Origin: Phaeospirillum sp.
GTDB lineage: Bacteria; Pseudomonadota; Alphaproteobacteria; Rhodospirillales; Magnetospirillaceae
Reading direction: 5' to 3'
Assembly: GCA_030824585.1 (NCBI GenBank)
Contig: JAVBXM010000040.1
Span: 1 to 37,886 of the forward strand
DNA length: 37,886 nt
Below are positions 7,959-17,994 of this stretch, piece by piece. The translations under genes were made by a program, and so were the position numbers. Each line of letters opens with the position of its first letter. Position 1 is the first letter of the stretch. The notes beneath the pieces are model-generated. The model made no database searches. It was not told the origin of the DNA and saw nothing but the letters and a program-made list of their open reading frames with translations.

Positions 7959-8276
7959 TCAGCGTACGATGAGATTGTTCTTGACCTCGTGAACCCCCTG
8001 GACGCTGCGGGCAACCTCGCCGGCCCGGCTCTTGACCTGGGCCGAATCGACGAAGCCGCTCAGTTGAACCACGTCTTGCATGGTCTCGACGCTGATTTGC
8101 TGCGACTTCAACGAGGGATCGTTGAGGATCTGGGCCTTGACCTTGGCGGTGAAGGTGGCGTCGTCCACATATTCGCCCGCGGTCTCGCGGCCGGAAAACG
8201 CCGCGCAGGCGGAAAGGGCGGCTGCCACGGCGATTGCGGCGATGGATCTTTTGAGAATGGCGGCTCTATGATTCAT
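7959..8276 (-). CDS. BON-domain lipoprotein
   Basis: The 105-residue protein begins with a lipoprotein signal peptide ending in the lipobox LSAC (Cys at about residue 24). One BON domain follows (about 38-105): DDATFTAKVKAQILNDPSL, then ISVETMQDVVQLSGFVDSAQVKSRAGEVARSVQGVHEVKNNLIVR. BON domains bind phospholipid membranes or envelope surfaces; OsmY and DolP are known members. The protein is predicted to sit in the periplasm on the outer membrane. The start at 8276 gives the signal peptide at the very N-terminus; the longer in-frame reading has no ribosome site. It is preceded by a shared promoter element (8394-8413) and followed by a clear terminator. Confidence 0.9.
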   Translation of the reverse strand: MNHRAAILKRSIAAIAVAAALSACAAFSGRETAGEYVDDATFTAKVKAQILNDPSLKSQQISVETMQDVVQLSGFVDSAQVKSRAGEVARSVQGVHEVKNNLIVR

Positions 8277-8646
8277 AACGATATTCCAATCAATAAACGA
8301 TAGATTCAACCGAGACGACCATGCCAGAGGCAGACACAACTGCTTTCCGGGCATAGACATCAGAACAGATGATATATCGTCCAGAATAATCGCAGCAGCG
8401 TCGGAATATACTCTGGCGATTGACTGGGGTTTTGGCTGCGGCAACAGTGCTGGAATGCCCCCTCCCCAAAAGGCGACACTCCAGCACCGGCATGGGCAGA
8501 TGGTTTCCGACTGTGGCTCCTCTTGACGAAAGCCTGGAATTGTCCCCGTTGGACAGGTCGGCCCCCTCATCGGCGATGCATCGTTTCAGCGGGTCTTTCA
8601 CGACGCGTCTGAAGGCAATGCCGATGTCTCCGCGCATCTGGCAGGC
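8277..8646. other. Intergenic region upstream of the BON gene
   Basis: This 370-nt stretch carries the shared promoter element at 8394-8413 with its -10 box near 8371-8376, both facing the BON gene. The rest (8414-8646) holds short open frames on both strands with no recognisable family, signal peptide or ribosome site, so no gene is called. A loose inverted repeat, GTGCTGGA with TCCAGCAC, lies at about 8448-8488. Confidence 0.6.
8394..8413 (-). promoter_or_regulatory. Shared promoter element, site 2 (BON gene)
   Basis: On the minus strand the site reads GAGTATATTCCGACGCTGCT, one mismatch from the conserved consensus positions. A TATATC -10 box lies at 8371-8376 after a 17-nt spacer. It points toward the BON lipoprotein start at 8276. 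Confidence 0.85.
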
Positions 8647-9042
8647 TTACTTGGCGTAGATGAATTCGGGCAGGGACTTCAGGCTGTCCTTGGTCGCGCC
8701 GGGCAGGGCAAATCCCTTGTCGTCCTTCGAGGCCCGCAGATCCTCGTAACGCACGGCGATCAGCTTGTCACCGATCCCCAGATAGCCGCCCACCGATACG
8801 ATGGCGAACAGGGCGCGCTGGTCCCTGGAAACGATCAGATCGTCGATCTTGCCGATGGTCTCGCCCTTGTCGTTGGTGATGTGGCTGCCGAGAATCTTGC
8901 TTGCGCGATAGCCGAGCGCAACCGCCTTCACATCAATGGCGCTGACCACCTGCTGCGTGCCTTGGGCGAATGCCGGAACGCTTGCCGACATGGCGGCAAC
9001 CGTCATCATCACGCCCATGGCGGTATTCATGATCATCTTCAT
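8647..9042 (-). CDS. Periplasmic PRC-barrel domain protein
   Basis: The 131-residue protein starts with a Sec signal peptide (MKMIMNTAMGVMMTVAAMSASVPAFAQ, cleavage after AFA). A PRC-barrel domain follows (about 45-120), recognisable by SKILGSHITNDKGETIGKIDDLIVSRDQRALFAIVSVGGYLGIGDKLIAVRYEDL. It is related to the cytoplasmic PRC-barrel protein at 7463-7831, so the same fold is used on both sides of the inner membrane. GAGGAAAA lies just upstream of the ATG. A shared promoter element at 9123-9142 overlaps the stop codon of the upstream ndvB gene, giving this gene its own promoter. The function is unknown; family members often respond to osmotic or oxidative stress. Confidence 0.9.
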   Translation of the reverse strand: MKMIMNTAMGVMMTVAAMSASVPAFAQGTQQVVSAIDVKAVALGYRASKILGSHITNDKGETIGKIDDLIVSRDQRALFAIVSVGGYLGIGDKLIAVRYEDLRASKDDKGFALPGATKDSLKSLPEFIYAK

Positions 9043-9122
9043 TTACGTTTTCCTCGCATCAAGCGATTCGCGGCCTGAACAGCCCCGACCGCAGAAACCA
9101 TAGGAGGAGTACCGACAGGCGA

Positions 9123-9142
9123 AAAACCGTCGGAAACTACTC
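9123..9142 (-). promoter_or_regulatory. Shared promoter element, site 3 (periplasmic PRC-barrel gene)
   Basis: On the minus strand the site reads GAGTAGTTTCCGACGGTTTT; the GAGTAnnTTCCGA core is intact and the CTGCC part is degenerate. A CCTATG-type -10 lies about 18 nt downstream. The site overlaps the end of ndvB, so it lies partly in coding sequence. Confidence 0.8.
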
Positions 9143-12100
9143 ACCCCAGGACTACCGTGACGCGATGGGTGGCGCCGTCGTCATGAAGGCGTAAGCGCAA
9201 CGGCCGCTCCGCCACCGACACGTCGTCCAGGGCGGCCAAGGCGATCCCATGCTCGACACCCCGGGGGTTCTCCACCCCGATCTCGTAGCGCGCCGAACCA
9301 TGCCGCAGCACCACGTCGAAGCCGGGCCAGTGCTTGGGGATGCGGGGGTCCACATGCAGCAGGTCGCCGTGCACGACAAGCCCCAGGATGCTTTCGATCC
9401 CGGCGCGCTGCATCCAGCCCGCCGAGCCGGTATACCAGGTCCAGCCACCACGCCCGACATGGGGCGGCTTGGCATAGATATCGGCGGCGACCACGTAGGG
9501 CTCGACCTTGTAGCGCAGCACGGCGGCGCGGGTCCGGGCATGGTTGATGGGGTTGAGCAGCGCGAACAAGCCGGCCGCCTTGTCCCCCTCGCCCAGGGCG
9601 GCGAAGGCCATGACCGACCACAGGGCGGCGTGGGTGTACTGGCCGCCGTTCTCGCGGATACCCGGGGGATAGCCCTTGATGTAGCCGGGCTCCAGCACGG
9701 TCTTGTCGAAGGGCGGCGCAAACAGCAGGGCCACCCCGTCTCGGGGCCGGATCAGCTCGCGCTCCACCGCCGCCATGGCCTGACGGGCCCGTCCGGGCTC
9801 GGCCGCCCCCGACAGCACCGCCCAGGACTGGGCGATGGAATCGATGCGGCATTCCTGGGCCGCCGAAGTGCCGAGCGGCGTGCCGTCGTCGAAATAACCC
9901 CGGCGGTACCAATCCCCGTCCCAGGCTTCGCGCTCCAGGGAGGCTTGCAACAGGGCGGCGTGAGTCCGCCACAGTTCGGCTCGGATCGACTGTCCCCGTG
10001 CCTGGGCCAGGGGGATGAAGGCGGTCAGGGTGGCATGCAACAGCCAGCCCAGCCAAACACTCTCCCCCAGGCCGCCCTCGCCGACCCGGTTCATACCGTC
10101 ATTCCAGTCGCCGCCCCCCATGAGCGGCAGGCCGTGGACACCCGAAGCAAGGCTGTTATCCAACCCACGGGCGCAGTGCTCGAACAGGGGAGCGGCCTTG
10201 TCCGACACCGTGGGAAGGAAGAAGCTGTCATGGGCACCGTCGACCAACTTCTCGCCTTCCAGAAAGGGCACCGCCACGTCGAGAATCGCCGCGTCTCCCA
10301 CCGCGTCGACATAATGGGCGACGGCATGGCCCAGCCAGACCCGATCATCGGAAATGCGCGTGCGCACCCCCAGGCCGGAATGGGGCAGCCACCAATGCTG
10401 GACGTCGCCTTCGACGAACTGACGCGATGCCGCCCGCAGCAGATGCTCGCGCACCAGTCCGGGGCAGGAACCGGCCAGGGCCATGCCGTCCTGAAGCTGA
10501 TCGCGGAAGCCGTAGGCGCCGCTGCCCTGATAGAAGCCCGAACGCGCCCAGAACCGGCACACCAGGGTCTGGTACAGCAGCCAGCCGTTCAGCATGACGT
10601 CCATGGAGCGGTCGGGGGTCTTCACCTGGATTTTGCCCAGCACGCCGTCCCAATGGCGTCCGACCTCGGCCAGCACGGCGTCGAGATCGGCGGCACGGTA
10701 ATGCAGGATCAGGCTCCGCGCCTCGTCGGCGCTGGCCGCCTGCCCAAGGAAGACAACGATTTCCACGCTGCCGCCGACCGGCAGTTCGACGCTGGTGCGC
10801 ATGGCCCCGCAGGGGTCCAGCCCCGCCCCGACCAGATTGGACAGCGGCACCGCGCCCGCCAGTACCGCGGGAGCGGCCAGCGTGCCGTTGCGGCCGATGA
10901 ATTCGCGGCGGTCGCCGGTCCACTCCGTCTGGCTTCCACCGAGATCCATGAAGGCCACCCGCGCGCCAAAGGCGACGTTCCAGGGATTGCGGGCGAACAT
11001 CGCCCCGGTTTCTCCATCCATCCCGGTGATCACGAACGGCAGCGACGCCGAACGCGATGCCCCCAGAACCCATTCCACGTAGGCGGTGACGCCGAGATGG
11101 CGGACGCGCCCCGACCGGTTGCGCAAGGTAAGGCGGGAAATCTTGATGGAGCCATTGATGGGGACATACTGCACAAGCTCCGAGGCGATCTCGTGCGCGT
11201 TCCGCTCGAAGCGGCTGTATCCCCAGCCGTGGCGGGCCACATAGGTCGCCGCCTCGTCCCGGATGGGCAGGGCGGTGGGGCACCACACCTCGCCGGACTC
11301 GGTATCGCGCAGATAGAACGCTTCGCCCGGACGGTCGCTGACCGGGTCATTGGACCAGGGCGTGATCTGGTTTTCGTGGCTGTTGGCCGACCAGGTGAAG
11401 CCGCCGCCCTCGGTGGGGACCTGGAAGCCGAATTCGGCATTGGCGATGACGTTGATCCAAGGCGCCGGCGTCCACTGGCCGGGACCAAGGATGGTGACGT
11501 ATTCCCGCCCTTCCTCCGCGAAGCCGCCAAGACCGTTGAAGAACTCCAGCGGCGGCAGGGAGGGCACCACCTGCGGTAATGGCGGAGCGCTTCCCCGTCT
11601 CGTCACGGCCTTGGGCGGCGCAACGCCGTAGCGGCCGACCCAGTCGAGCTGCTCGGACAGGGTTCCGCGCTGGGCCACCAGAACGATCCGCGCCACGGCG
11701 GCCAGAAGACCCTGCGTCTCCGCCGGAACCAGAGCCGTCCGCAACACGAACACCCGCCCCTTCGGCCCATCGGCCACGTCCGGAGTCCGTGACTGGCTGG
11801 TCCTGGCCAGGGCTTCGAGGGCGACATGCAAGTCCTGGACATAGGACGACTGATGCTCGTTCAGGATCACCAGATCGACGGCCAGTTGCTTCATGCGCCA
11901 GTATTCATGCGCCTGCAGCAGGTCCCGGACGATGTCGAGATATTCCATGTCGGCGATGCGCAGGAACACGATGGGCAGGTCGCCGGAAATCCCCAATCCC
12001 CACAATCCGGATTGCGGCCCCGCGCCGCGCCGGATGGTGTCCGAGATGGGACGCAGCAGTGGCGCCGCATGGATCACATGCCCGGCCAGACGCTGGAACA

Positions 12101-15100
12101 GGCCGGCTTCGCCCGCCGAAATGCCCAGATGGTGGAGTTGCACCTGGGCCTGGGTCCAGGCCAGGGTCGCCGCCCGCCCGAAGGCGGTGGCGTCGCGGTG
12201 CCGGTCGATGCTGTCCAGAACGCCCTTGCGGGTCGAAGCGGCCATGGTCCAGAAGGCGACGCGCGCCACACCGCCAGGGGCGATCCGCACCCGGCGGCGC
12301 AACGCGAAGATCGGGTCCAGCACGGGACCCACCGTGTTGGAAAGGGGGCGGCCGTCGGCCATGGCCATGGGAGTCCGGATGCCCCGCCCCCGGCTGAGAA
12401 AGCGGGCCCGGTCGGTTTCGACCTCGCAAGGCCCCACCGATTCGCCGTCGACCACGGCCAGATGGGCCGCCCAGACCTCGGGTTCCGAGGCGGCGCGCCG
12501 CCGCCTTGTGGCTACGATGGCCCCCAGATCGGTCAGATGCTCGGTCTCGACGAACAGCTTGTAGAAGGCCGGATGGGAGACGTCGGCGGCCTGGGCCGTC
12601 AATACCAGTTCGGCATAGGAGGTGACCTCCACCTCCCGGACACGATTTCCGGTGTTGGAAATGGAGACGCGGCGGATTTCGGCATCGTCCTCGGGCGAGA
12701 TCAGCACCTCCAAGGTAGTGACCAGCGTTCCGTCCCGGCGGACGAACTCGGCGCGATCCTCGGTGAAGGTGACGTTGTAGGCCTCGGGCTCGATGCCGCT
12801 GGGTTGGAACCCCGCCGACCAGACATTGCCGCTACGGACATCTCTGAGGAAGATGTAGGAGCCGCAATCATCGCAGGTGGAATCCTCGCGCCACCGGGTA
12901 ATGGCCACGCTCCCCCAGCGGCTGTAGCCCGAGCCGGCGGTGGTCAGCATGGTGGCAAACCGGCCGTTGGACAGCAGGTGGATCGCGGGCGTCGCCTGAT
13001 CCGCCGAGACGAAGCGCCGCCCACCGGACGGCGCGACATCATCGGCGCCGACATCCGACCTTACCTCGGCCGCCCAGACATGGGCCACCGACACGTCGCG
13101 CGGCATGCGTTCCTGCAGCAGCAATTCCGTCGCCTGAACCAGGGGCTCGGCATGGAAGCGCGCCCGCATGCGGCCATCGAACAGGGCATTGGCTATGGCG
13201 ACGATGGTCATGCCCTGATGATGGGCCATGAAGGCGCGGACCACGGCGTTGGCCTCGCCCACCGGCACGCGGGCGGGAGTATAGTCCAAGGCTTCGTAGA
13301 AGCCGTGGCGTCCGCGTCCGCCCGCCGCCGCCAGCCGTGACAGATTGGCCGACGCGGCGACGGGATCGACCATGGTGGCCAGCGCGGTGGCATAGGGCGC
13401 GATGACCAGATTCTCGCCCAGCCCACGCTTCAGCCCCAGGCCGGGAACGCCGAAATTGGAATACTGGTAGGTGAATTCCAGGTCGCGGGCGTTGAAGGCC
13501 GACTCGGAGATGCCCCAAGGCAGGTTCAGGCCCGTCGCATAATCGACCTGGCGCCGCACCGCCAGCCGGGTGGTCTGTTCGATCAGGCTTCCGGTCGGCG
13601 CCCGCATGATCAGCGAGGGCATCAGGTATTCGAACATGGACCCCGACCACGAGATCAGCGTGGCCTTGTGCGCCACCGGTGTGACGGCGCGGCCCAGGCG
13701 GAACCAGTGGCGGGCGGGAACATCGCCCTTGGCGATGGCGAAGAAGCTGGCCAGCCGCGCCTCCGACGCCAGGAGATCATAGCAATTGGAATCGAGGATG
13801 CCCTCGGGCGCCAGATATCCGATGGAGAGCAGCATGCGCTCCTCGTCGAGCAGGAAGCCGAATTGCATGTCCATGGCCATGGCCCGCGCCTTCCGGGCCA
13901 CGGCCTCGATCCGCGATGCCAGCGTCTCGGCGCCGTCCTGCTGGTCGCGGCGATGGCTGGCGATGGCGTTCAGGACGGCCTGGGCCCAGAACAGCAGGTC
14001 GGTGCCGGCGACGTCATCGCGCTCGATGGCCAGGGTATTGGCGATATCGACCACGATCTCCGCGCCGTCGGCCATCTCCGAGAGAAGCTTTCGCCCGCCG
14101 CCGCCCTGTTGCCGCGCCATGGCGGCCAGCCTGGCCAGGACATCGTCCAACTGGCGCAAGGTCACGGTCTGGGTCTGGCGCCCGTCCCGCAGGCAGGCCG
14201 CCTCCTCGCGCATCAGCCCGATGGCGTCGGCGATGCCGGCAAGGCAGGTCTCCATGTCCAGATCGACGCCTTGCCAGTCCCGGCAGGCATTGGCCAGGGC
14301 GATCAGATGGCCCGCCAGATTGCCGCTGTCGACCGAGGAAACGTATTTGGGATCGAGCGCCCGCAAATCCGTCGTGTCGTACCAATTGTAGAAATGACCG
14401 TTGAAGCGCTCCATGCCCTCCATGGTGGCCAGGGTGGACCCCAGCCGCTCGACGGCCTCGTTCGTTCCGATCCACCCGAAATCCCGGGCGCACACCACCG
14501 ACAGCAGATAAAGGCCGAGATTGGTGGGCGATGTCCGGTGGGCGATCACCGGAAGCGGATCCTCCTGGAAATTGTCCGGCGGCAGCATATGATCGGCCTG
14601 GGTGACGAAGGTCTCGAAGAACCGCCATGTTCGCCGTGCCGTCCGCCTCAGGATCACGACATCGGCCTCGGAGATGGACTGGCCCTCGGCCACGGGCGGC
14701 GATCGGCTGGCCCACCGGGCAACCGCCGGAGACGCCCACCACAGGGCTGCGAAGGCCAGCGCCAGCGGCCAGCCGCCCAGCCCTCCGCCGTCCGGGCCGG
14801 CGACCACCGCGACGACCACCGCCAGCAGGCCGAGCAGCACCGCGCTGACCATCCGGCGGTAGAACCCGACGAGATCGAGTCTCTCCTCCAGGGCCGCCTG
14901 GGCGGCTGGAACCCATTCCAGCAGATGCCGGCGGCTGACCAACAGGCGCCACAATGTGCGGCCGATGGCATCGCACATGAGCCAGACATGGTGGGCCAGG
15001 AAGATGATGATCAGGCCCGAAAGGGATGCGGCCAGCCAGAGGTCGCCGGCCAGGGCGCGCAGATGGCTGTCCAGGCTGACCTCGCGGCGGCAGGGCCGGA

Positions 15101-17702
15101 TGGCGGCGATCACCGGAAGCAGGGCCGGCAGGATGATGGTCGACAGCACGAAGGCGGTCCAGACCAGGGCATGGTCGAGGGGCAGGACCCAGCCGGCCGT
15201 CAGGGCAAGCACCGCCATGGGCGCCGACAGCGTCCGGCGCAGGTTATCCAGCATCTTCCATCGGCCGATGGCCGGAATGGCAGTGACGCCCGGGGCGGCT
15301 GCAACCTCCCTGGGACCGCGCCCGACGATCCAGGGCAGCAACTGCCAGTCCCCCCTGGCCCAGCGGTGATTACGCAAGGCGCAGACGTCGTAGCGGGCGG
15401 GAAACTCCTCGACAACCTCCACATCGGTAGCCAGACCGGCGCGGGCGAAGACCCCCTCGAACAGGTCATGGCTGAGCAGGGTGGAGTCCGGCACCCTTCC
15501 CGCCAGGGACGCCTCGAAGGCATCCACGTCGTAGATGCCCTTGCCGGCGTAGGAACCCTCGCCGAACAAGTCCTGGTAGACGTCGGAAATGGCTGAGGAG
15601 TAAGGGTCGATGCCGCTGAGGCTGGAGAAGATGCGCTGGAACAGCGACCCCTCCCGGCCGACGGGCAGCGAGGGCGTGACGCGCGGCTGCAGCACCGCAT
15701 AGCCTTCCGTCACCCGTCCGACCGTTTCATCGAAACGGGCGTGATTGAGCGGATGAGCCATCTTGCCGATCAGCCGGCGCACCGTATCACGCGGCAGCCG
15801 CGCGTCGGCGTCCAGGGTCACCACATAGCGGACATCCGGCGGCACCCGGACGGGCTGGCCGTCGGAGCTGATGAACGAGGTATCGGCGGCCCCGCGCAGC
15901 AGCCGGTTCAATTCATGGAGCTTGCCGCGCTTGCGTTCCCAGCCGATCCACCGGCCTTCGCCCGGACTCCACCGCCGCCGGCGATGGAGCAGCAGGAACC
16001 GGGCGCCGCCCGGTGATGGGCCGTAGCGGGCGTTGAGCCGGGCGATACCGTCCGCCGCGGCCGCCAGCAGAGCCTGGTCCCCTTCGGCCTGCTCGGTCCC
16101 GGCATCGATCCAGTCGGACAGCAGGGCGAAATGAAGATCGCCGCCCAGGCTGGCGAGATGATGGATCTCCAGGCGCTCCACCTGCTCGGCGACGCCATCG
16201 GCGGAGGTCAGCATCATGGGCACCACCACCACCGTTCTCAGATGGGGAGGAACGCCGTCGCGCAGCTCCATGGCGGGCAGCGCCGTTGCCTGGAAGCCGG
16301 ATGTCACCGCCCTGTTGACCAGCGCCACCGCCGCGTCGATGGCGGGAATCGCCCCTAAGGCGCCAAGCAGGCCAAGCCATTCCCAGCCGGCCCCCGAATG
16401 GGCGAGGAGCGCCAGGGGGATTGCCAGAAGGAATGCCGTAGCCAGCACGATGGCCGCCCCATAGCCGCCGATGCCTAAACGGCCACTCAGCCGCCGCAGC
16501 AGCATGTGAAACGGCACGCGAAAGCCGATCTCCGCCTCGAAGGCCGGACGCCCGCCGGACAACAGGCAATAGCCGGGGTCGCGACAACGTTCGTCCTGCC
16601 CACGCCCCGCCGCCAGAACCGCCAGCCGCGCCACCTCCAGTTCGGCGCGCTTGGCCCCCTTGGCCAGTTCCTCGATGGCGCTGCGATAGAGGTTGCGGGT
16701 GGGAAAGTCCATATCAACGTAGGGCTGATGGCCGGCGAGTTCATCATTGACCAAGCTGATCCGCTCGAAAAATACCGTCCAGTCCACGTCGGAGATCAGG
16801 CGAAGGCTGGTGATGATGTTGCGCACCGTCACGTTGGAGGCGCCCTGGCGTCGGTGCACCTCGCGCACCACCGCATCGGCGGTGGTTCCCTGGGCGGTCA
16901 GGCACTCGTCGAGCATGGTCAGGGCCGGGGTGATCCTGGGGTCCTGGTCGCGCAGCCGGTGCAAAAGCTGCACGGCGAAGGCGTCGGAAAACGGCCGCCG
17001 CTTCTGATCGGCCAGCACCATCGGCAGGGGCTCAGCCGCCCCCAGCAAACGGTCGGCAAGTCCATCCGCCTGAGTCCGGGCGAGGCGGTTGTACACGATG
17101 ACCTCGGCCAGACGCCTCAGGTTCTCGATCAGCACGATCTTCAAGGTGATGGCCAGCGCCCACAGTTCGCCGATGGTCAGGGGCTGCACCTGCTGGTAGG
17201 CCAGCACGTAGCGGCATAGCATCTCGCTGTCGAACCGGCTGTCGGTATGGGCGACGAATCCCCAGGCGATGCCGAAGACACGCGGATACCCGGCGAACGG
17301 ACCGTCGGCCAGCTTCGGCAATTGCCGATAAAAGCCCGGCGGCAGGTCGGATCGGATCTCGCGAATCTGTCTTTCGACCAGATGATAGTTGTCGATCAGC
17401 CATTCCGCGGCGGGTGAGACGGCTCCGCCGCCATTGATCGCCGTCACCAGTTCACCATAGGCGTCGAGCAGGACCGAGGCGTTGTCGGCCAGCCGCCCCA
17501 CCAGCGGATGCCCCCTGATGAGCCTGGGGGTTACCGCCTGCGCCTCGGCCAGGCTCCGCCCATGCTCCTCCAGACGTCCGACGCTGAAAAGCTCTTCGCG
17601 AATGGGGGGAAGGTTGTCGCACGGCGGCGCCTTGTGGCGGCAACCGAATAGGCGCCGGAAGATGCCGCTCAGGCGGTCCCTCCTGCTGCATGATGGGAGC
17701 AA
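9141..17702 (-). CDS. ndvB: Cyclic beta-1,2-glucan synthase, NdvB/ChvB family
   Basis: This inner-membrane enzyme of about 2853 residues makes periplasmic cyclic beta-1,2-glucan, an osmoprotectant and envelope polymer. The N-terminal segment PIREELFSVGRLEEHGRSLAEAQ is typical of the family. Membrane helices occur at about 410-460, 815-885 and 935-985. The GT84 domain has the metal-site DADA (about 628) and RNHRWARGDWQLLPW (about 780). The glucoamylase-like domain contains DSGNLAGHLIAL (about 1120). The C-terminal GH94 phosphorylase-like half contains GGGDWNDGMN (about 2527), the catalytic Asp region that sets glucan length. Length and order match NdvB. The start is uncertain: TTG at 17702 has AGGAG 7 nt upstream, while the reading to 17843 also begins with TTG and has no ribosome site. 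A shared promoter element lies at 17912-17931. Confidence 0.95.
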   Translation of the reverse strand: MLPSCSRRDRLSGIFRRLFGCRHKAPPCDNLPPIREELFSVGRLEEHGRSLAEAQAVTPRLIRGHPLVGRLADNASVLLDAYGELVTAINGGGAVSPAAEWLIDNYHLVERQIREIRSDLPPGFYRQLPKLADGPFAGYPRVFGIAWGFVAHTDSRFDSEMLCRYVLAYQQVQPLTIGELWALAITLKIVLIENLRRLAEVIVYNRLARTQADGLADRLLGAAEPLPMVLADQKRRPFSDAFAVQLLHRLRDQDPRITPALTMLDECLTAQGTTADAVVREVHRRQGASNVTVRNIITSLRLISDVDWTVFFERISLVNDELAGHQPYVDMDFPTRNLYRSAIEELAKGAKRAELEVARLAVLAAGRGQDERCRDPGYCLLSGGRPAFEAEIGFRVPFHMLLRRLSGRLGIGGYGAAIVLATAFLLAIPLALLAHSGAGWEWLGLLGALGAIPAIDAAVALVNRAVTSGFQATALPAMELRDGVPPHLRTVVVVPMMLTSADGVAEQVERLEIHHLASLGGDLHFALLSDWIDAGTEQAEGDQALLAAAADGIARLNARYGPSPGGARFLLLHRRRRWSPGEGRWIGWERKRGKLHELNRLLRGAADTSFISSDGQPVRVPPDVRYVVTLDADARLPRDTVRRLIGKMAHPLNHARFDETVGRVTEGYAVLQPRVTPSLPVGREGSLFQRIFSSLSGIDPYSSAISDVYQDLFGEGSYAGKGIYDVDAFEASLAGRVPDSTLLSHDLFEGVFARAGLATDVEVVEEFPARYDVCALRNHRWARGDWQLLPWIVGRGPREVAAAPGVTAIPAIGRWKMLDNLRRTLSAPMAVLALTAGWVLPLDHALVWTAFVLSTIILPALLPVIAAIRPCRREVSLDSHLRALAGDLWLAASLSGLIIIFLAHHVWLMCDAIGRTLWRLLVSRRHLLEWVPAAQAALEERLDLVGFYRRMVSAVLLGLLAVVVAVVAGPDGGGLGGWPLALAFAALWWASPAVARWASRSPPVAEGQSISEADVVILRRTARRTWRFFETFVTQADHMLPPDNFQEDPLPVIAHRTSPTNLGLYLLSVVCARDFGWIGTNEAVERLGSTLATMEGMERFNGHFYNWYDTTDLRALDPKYVSSVDSGNLAGHLIALANACRDWQGVDLDMETCLAGIADAIGLMREEAACLRDGRQTQTVTLRQLDDVLARLAAMARQQGGGGRKLLSEMADGAEIVVDIANTLAIERDDVAGTDLLFWAQAVLNAIASHRRDQQDGAETLASRIEAVARKARAMAMDMQFGFLLDEERMLLSIGYLAPEGILDSNCYDLLASEARLASFFAIAKGDVPARHWFRLGRAVTPVAHKATLISWSGSMFEYLMPSLIMRAPTGSLIEQTTRLAVRRQVDYATGLNLPWGISESAFNARDLEFTYQYSNFGVPGLGLKRGLGENLVIAPYATALATMVDPVAASANLSRLAAAGGRGRHGFYEALDYTPARVPVGEANAVVRAFMAHHQGMTIVAIANALFDGRMRARFHAEPLVQATELLLQERMPRDVSVAHVWAAEVRSDVGADDVAPSGGRRFVSADQATPAIHLLSNGRFATMLTTAGSGYSRWGSVAITRWREDSTCDDCGSYIFLRDVRSGNVWSAGFQPSGIEPEAYNVTFTEDRAEFVRRDGTLVTTLEVLISPEDDAEIRRVSISNTGNRVREVEVTSYAELVLTAQAADVSHPAFYKLFVETEHLTDLGAIVATRRRRAASEPEVWAAHLAVVDGESVGPCEVETDRARFLSRGRGIRTPMAMADGRPLSNTVGPVLDPIFALRRRVRIAPGGVARVAFWTMAASTRKGVLDSIDRHRDATAFGRAATLAWTQAQVQLHHLGISAGEAGLFQRLAGHVIHAAPLLRPISDTIRRGAGPQSGLWGLGISGDLPIVFLRIADMEYLDIVRDLLQAHEYWRMKQLAVDLVILNEHQSSYVQDLHVALEALARTSQSRTPDVADGPKGRVFVLRTALVPAETQGLLAAVARIVLVAQRGTLSEQLDWVGRYGVAPPKAVTRRGSAPPLPQVVPSLPPLEFFNGLGGFAEEGREYVTILGPGQWTPAPWINVIANAEFGFQVPTEGGGFTWSANSHENQITPWSNDPVSDRPGEAFYLRDTESGEVWCPTALPIRDEAATYVARHGWGYSRFERNAHEIASELVQYVPINGSIKISRLTLRNRSGRVRHLGVTAYVEWVLGASRSASLPFVITGMDGETGAMFARNPWNVAFGARVAFMDLGGSQTEWTGDRREFIGRNGTLAAPAVLAGAVPLSNLVGAGLDPCGAMRTSVELPVGGSVEIVVFLGQAASADEARSLILHYRAADLDAVLAEVGRHWDGVLGKIQVKTPDRSMDVMLNGWLLYQTLVCRFWARSGFYQGSGAYGFRDQLQDGMALAGSCPGLVREHLLRAASRQFVEGDVQHWWLPHSGLGVRTRISDDRVWLGHAVAHYVDAVGDAAILDVAVPFLEGEKLVDGAHDSFFLPTVSDKAAPLFEHCARGLDNSLASGVHGLPLMGGGDWNDGMNRVGEGGLGESVWLGWLLHATLTAFIPLAQARGQSIRAELWRTHAALLQASLEREAWDGDWYRRGYFDDGTPLGTSAAQECRIDSIAQSWAVLSGAAEPGRARQAMAAVERELIRPRDGVALLFAPPFDKTVLEPGYIKGYPPGIRENGGQYTHAALWSVMAFAALGEGDKAAGLFALLNPINHARTRAAVLRYKVEPYVVAADIYAKPPHVGRGGWTWYTGSAGWMQRAGIESILGLVVHGDLLHVDPRIPKHWPGFDVVLRHGSARYEIGVENPRGVEHGIALAALDDVSVAERPLRLRLHDDGATHRVTVVLG

Positions 17703-17911
17703 ACGCGATCTCCTGTGGATAGGGTTTCGGCCGAGGCCGCGGGGAGAACTGCGTCGCACGCTTATGGGGCGTACCCACAACTCCACCAGCCAAAGCTGGC
17801 GGCCGATCCCGCGCGAAATCTCCGTGAGGTGACTACGGGGCAAAACCCGAGGAATGCGCGGCAGATCAGGGTTCTGCCCGTTCCAACCATAGACGATGAA
17901 GGATCACCGCA

Positions 17912-17931
17912 CGGAGGTTCGGAAACTACCA
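17912..17931 (-). promoter_or_regulatory. Shared promoter element, site 4 (ndvB)
   Basis: On the minus strand the site reads TGGTAGTTTCCGAACCTCCG. A TCTATG-type -10 follows about 18 nt downstream. It would drive ndvB with a leader of about 180 nt to the TTG at 17702. Confidence 0.75.
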
Positions 17932-17994
17932 AAGGCCCGAGCGAATCGAACTCGCGCCACCCATGCCGCAACAGAACCACCGATCAACCGTATG

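Noticed and set aside
8448-8488. Inverted repeat GTGCTGGA / TCCAGCAC
   Set aside because: Arms of 8 bp with a long loop are expected by chance, and the position fits no gene end.
8420-8659. Short plus-strand frame upstream of the BON gene
   Set aside because: No family, no ribosome site, and it runs into the end of the periplasmic PRC-barrel gene.
9249-11579. Long plus-strand frames opposite ndvB (also 11826-13340 and 13668-15596)
   Set aside because: All are shadows of the NdvB frame; no family motifs and no ribosome sites.
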